Shown here one piece after another: positions 61,863 through 64,000 of a DNA stretch of 64,000 nucleotides. Origin of the DNA: Acinetobacter tjernbergiae DSM 14971 = CIP 107465 (GTDB lineage: Bacteria > Pseudomonadota > Gammaproteobacteria > Pseudomonadales > Moraxellaceae); assembly GCF_000374425.1 (NCBI RefSeq), contig NZ_KB894354.1:62001-126000 (forward strand). Direction: 5' to 3'. Numbering within the stretch: the first letter of the stretch is position 1; the number at the start of each line of letters is the position of its first letter. Made by a program: the position numbers and the translations under genes. The notes beneath the pieces were generated by a model. That model had not been told where the DNA came from and searched no databases. It saw nothing but the letters and a program-made list of their open reading frames with translations.

Positions 61863-62541
61863 GATCGTCTTAGAAGCCAAAGATATTTATAAACATTTTG
61901 ATGATGGTAAAAGCAAAGTTGAAGTGATTAAAGGTTTATCACTTCAAGTAAAAGCAGGTGAGTTTGTCTCCATTGTCGGTTCGAGTGGTTCAGGTAAAAG
62001 TACGTTATTACATGCGCTTGGTGGCTTAGAGCAGCCATCGCAAGGACAAGTCTTTTTGCAAGGTCAGCGTTTTGATAATTTAGGTGAGGCGGAGCGTGGT
62101 TATAAACGAAATCAATATTTAGGTTTCGTTTATCAATTCCATCACTTATTGCCTGAGTTTTCTGCCTTAGAAAATGTAGCGATGCCTTTAATGTTACGCA
62201 GTGAAAGCAATTTTAAAGATGTAAAAAAACAAGTTGAATATCTACTTGATCGAGTTGGTTTATCACATCGTATGGATCATAAACCTGGCGAGTTATCAGG
62301 GGGGGAGCGTCAACGTGTTGCTTTGGCTCGTGCGCTCGTGACCAAACCAGCGGTTGTTTTAGCTGATGAACCAACAGGTAATTTAGATCGTAAAACGGCA
62401 CTGAGTATTTTTGAGCTGCTAACAGATCTCAAGAAAGAGTTGAATATGGCGATGTTAATCGTCACTCATGATGAGCAATTGGCTCAATCTGCGGACTCAA
62501 TTTTGCATATGCAAGATGGCTTATGGATTGATCCTAAATAA
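61855..62541 (+). CDS. lolD: Lipoprotein-releasing ABC ATPase LolD
   Basis: ATPase of the lipoprotein release system, 228 residues from the ATG at 61855, which overlaps the permease stop; the longer frame to 61819 is not supported. Walker A GSSGSGKST, Q-loop VYQFHHLLPEFSALENVAMP (the HHLLPEF signature of LolD), signature LSGGERQRVALARAL, Walker B VVLADEPTGNLD and switch His (VTHDE) are intact. A terminator at 62563-62592 follows, then comEC, a neighbour order seen in other gammaproteobacteria. Confidence 0.96.
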   Translation: MSKIVLEAKDIYKHFDDGKSKVEVIKGLSLQVKAGEFVSIVGSSGSGKSTLLHALGGLEQPSQGQVFLQGQRFDNLGEAERGYKRNQYLGFVYQFHHLLPEFSALENVAMPLMLRSESNFKDVKKQVEYLLDRVGLSHRMDHKPGELSGGERQRVALARALVTKPAVVLADEPTGNLDRKTALSIFELLTDLKKELNMAMLIVTHDEQLAQSADSILHMQDGLWIDPK

Positions 62542-62562
62542 TTTATTTTGTGCAAGCTCTTG

Positions 62563-62592
62563 TTAAAGCCCTGAAAACGGGCTTTAATTTTG
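62563..62592 (+). terminator. Terminator after lolFD
   Basis: TTAAAGCCC / GGGCTTTAA perfect 9-bp stem with a seven-base loop followed by a T-rich tail. Confidence 0.75.
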
Positions 62593-62626
62593 CCTTTAGA
62601 AAAATCAAAAATTTCATTACAAATAA

Positions 62627-64000
62627 ATGTTAAAAATTATTTTATTGGGTTGGATTGCTGGTATTGCAGTCATGGGGCATCACTTCACTGTTGTTGGAAT
62701 GACATGGTGGATTTGGTTGGCTATTGCAGTTGCAATATTTAGTTTTGGGTTATACAAAAAAGAATATTATTTCTATCACCCTTTTTATAAGGCATTCGTT
62801 TTAATCAGTGCAAGTTGGGGCTTATTTGCTACAGGCTATCATTTTGCAGATTCTGCATTAGAGCAACGACTTCAGTTGAAAGAGTTTGAGGCACAGCCTT
62901 TTGAAGCGATTATTTATATTAAAAACATAGATGAATTAACCGAAGATGGTCATAAACAAGTTGCTGAGGTTCTGAATCGGCATGATCAACCTGTTAATTG
63001 GTTGCTCTACTTGCAAGAAAATAAAGGTCAGTTGAAGCAGAAGCTATCTTTACAGTTAGGTCATTATTATCGAATTTATGGTCAAATTAAGCCTGCACAT
63101 AGCTATGCGGTTGCGGGTGCATTTGATCAGGAAAAATGGTTTTTGCAGCAAAATATTATGTCTGCATTTTCAGTGCAGTCTATTCAACCATTAAGCTCTG
63201 ATGAAATTTACCGTTTGGGTTATCAACAATATTTAAAGCAACAAAAAAGTATGCAAGCCAAGTTGTTATTGAATGTTGAAATCATGCGTTTGGACTTTCG
63301 GCAGATGTTGAATACTTCAAACTTGCAGCATAAAGGTTTACTTTTAGCTTTGCTGACAGGTGATGAAAGCCTGTTACCCAATACCTTAAAACAACAATTT
63401 CAACAGCTTGGAATCTCGCATTTATTGGCGATTTCAGGCCCACATGTATTGATCTTTGCTTTGATGCTGACTTGGTTTTTACAACGCTTGGTACAACGTT
63501 ATTGTCCACAAATATATTTATGGCAGCCGAGACAAATTTTGGTGTTATTGCCATTTTTGTTGAGTGTGCTGTTCTATGTTGCATGTGTTGGTTTCGAAAT
63601 TCCTGCGATGAGAACGCTCTTAACGGTCTTGATTGCGAGTCTTTTTCTTTTCTTTCAGCAGTCAATTCGACCGTTTAGCATATTGATTTATAGTGCAAGT
63701 TTATTATTGCTGTTTGATCCCTTTAGTATCTTATCTGCAGGTTTTTGGCTCTCCTATGGTGCGTGTTTTATTTTACTTAGAATTTATCAAACCATCGCGC
63801 AATTACCACAAGATCAGCCGATGACATGGACACAAAAAATATTTTTAGCTGCTAAAGCTCTGATTGAATCTCAATCTAAAATTTTTATCGCATTACTCCC
63901 TTTGGTTTTGATCTTCTTTCAGCAAGTCTCTTGGGTTGCCCCATTGAGTAACTTAATTGCAATTCCTGTACTGAGTGCTGTGGTTGTCCCATTGGATATT
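62627..64000 (+). CDS. comEC: DNA uptake channel ComEC/Rec2, N-terminal part (3' end off window)
   Basis: The ATG at 62627 opens a frame that runs to the window edge (458 codons). The protein starts with hydrophobic helices (MLKIILLGWIAGIAVMGHHF), then an OB-fold-like DUF4131 periplasmic region, then the competence domain: LLLALLTGDESLLPNTLKQQF, GISHLLAISGPHVLIFALML (LAISGxH signature), FEIPAMRTLL and LSAGFWLSYGACF. The usual C-terminal beta-lactamase-like domain lies beyond the window. ComEC imports single-stranded DNA across the inner membrane in natural transformation, consistent with a competent genus. Confidence 0.93.
   Translation, partial: MLKIILLGWIAGIAVMGHHFTVVGMTWWIWLAIAVAIFSFGLYKKEYYFYHPFYKAFVLISASWGLFATGYHFADSALEQRLQLKEFEAQPFEAIIYIKNIDELTEDGHKQVAEVLNRHDQPVNWLLYLQENKGQLKQKLSLQLGHYYRIYGQIKPAHSYAVAGAFDQEKWFLQQNIMSAFSVQSIQPLSSDEIYRLGYQQYLKQQKSMQAKLLLNVEIMRLDFRQMLNTSNLQHKGLLLALLTGDESLLPNTLKQQFQQLGISHLLAISGPHVLIFALMLTWFLQRLVQRYCPQIYLWQPRQILVLLPFLLSVLFYVACVGFEIPAMRTLLTVLIASLFLFFQQSIRPFSILIYSASLLLLFDPFSILSAGFWLSYGACFILLRIYQTIAQLPQDQPMTWTQKIFLAAKALIESQSKIFIALLPLVLIFFQQVSWVAPLSNLIAIPVLSAVVVPLDI

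Noticed and set aside
63282..63665. 127-codon open frame on the - strand
   Set aside because: Lies inside comEC, whose competence-domain motifs are clear on the + strand.

Overview
The window looks like a chromosomal segment of an Acinetobacter species (Moraxellaceae). The DNA is AT-rich, and the gene set fits the genus: a single LolC/E-type permease gene next to lolD, lptM-lysA-dapF, etfBA, a 900-residue GyrA with an acidic insert in its C-terminal domain, a TIM44-like exported protein and several DUF proteins. I see no rRNA, tRNA, CRISPR array or intact insertion sequence. Both ends cut genes: an MFS transporter at the left and comEC at the right.

Layout. 1-2.6 kb: tail of an MFS transporter, a decayed P4-type integrase with two in-frame stops, and an orphan terminator. 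2.6-12.1 kb: an oxyanion, metal and sulfur transport zone, with modABC (two ModE-like palindromes upstream), an RcnR-like repressor divergent from a DmeF-type exporter (G-tract operator between them), chrB-chrA (a 38-bp palindrome over the chrB start) and tauABCD. 12.4-19.9 kb: an AraC regulator, a ceramidase-like amidase, an FAD lactone-oxidase-family enzyme, a type III PLP enzyme, a small exported protein and a FadL-type outer-membrane channel. This set resembles a sphingosine-responsive regulon. 20-26.6 kb: housekeeping and small genes (universal stress protein, DUF2505, def, a glutaminase-STAS fusion, AraC regulator and fsr, DUF559). 26.6-27.7 kb: a TIGR02391-family gene broken by one stop codon and bracketed by two related ~100-bp palindromic repeats. 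27.7-33.5 kb: metH and a Pit phosphate transporter with a convincing PHO box. 33.5-46.2 kb: an orphan terminator that may end a small RNA, a TIM44-like protein, radA, cycA, lptM-lysA-dapF, a coupled ADP-ribosylglycohydrolase and alpha/beta hydrolase, a LysE-type exporter, xerC and etfBA. 46.3-58.5 kb: DUF2147, DinB-like, gyrA, a TolC/HlyD/two-permease exporter operon without its own ATPase, serC and two unknown genes. 58.6-64 kb: a DUF188 protein, EamA transporter, PilZ protein, lolF-lolD and the start of comEC.

How the genes work together. The left third handles anions and metals that share chemistry (molybdate, chromate, sulfonate) plus divalent metal export. The 12-20 kb cluster could bring long-chain amphiphiles across the outer membrane, cleave an N-acyl sphingoid-type amide and modify the headgroup under an AraC sensor. 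This is the best candidate for an under-described system here. The remainder is mainly core metabolism and envelope biogenesis. Functions are assigned by reading protein motifs by eye; no database search was possible.
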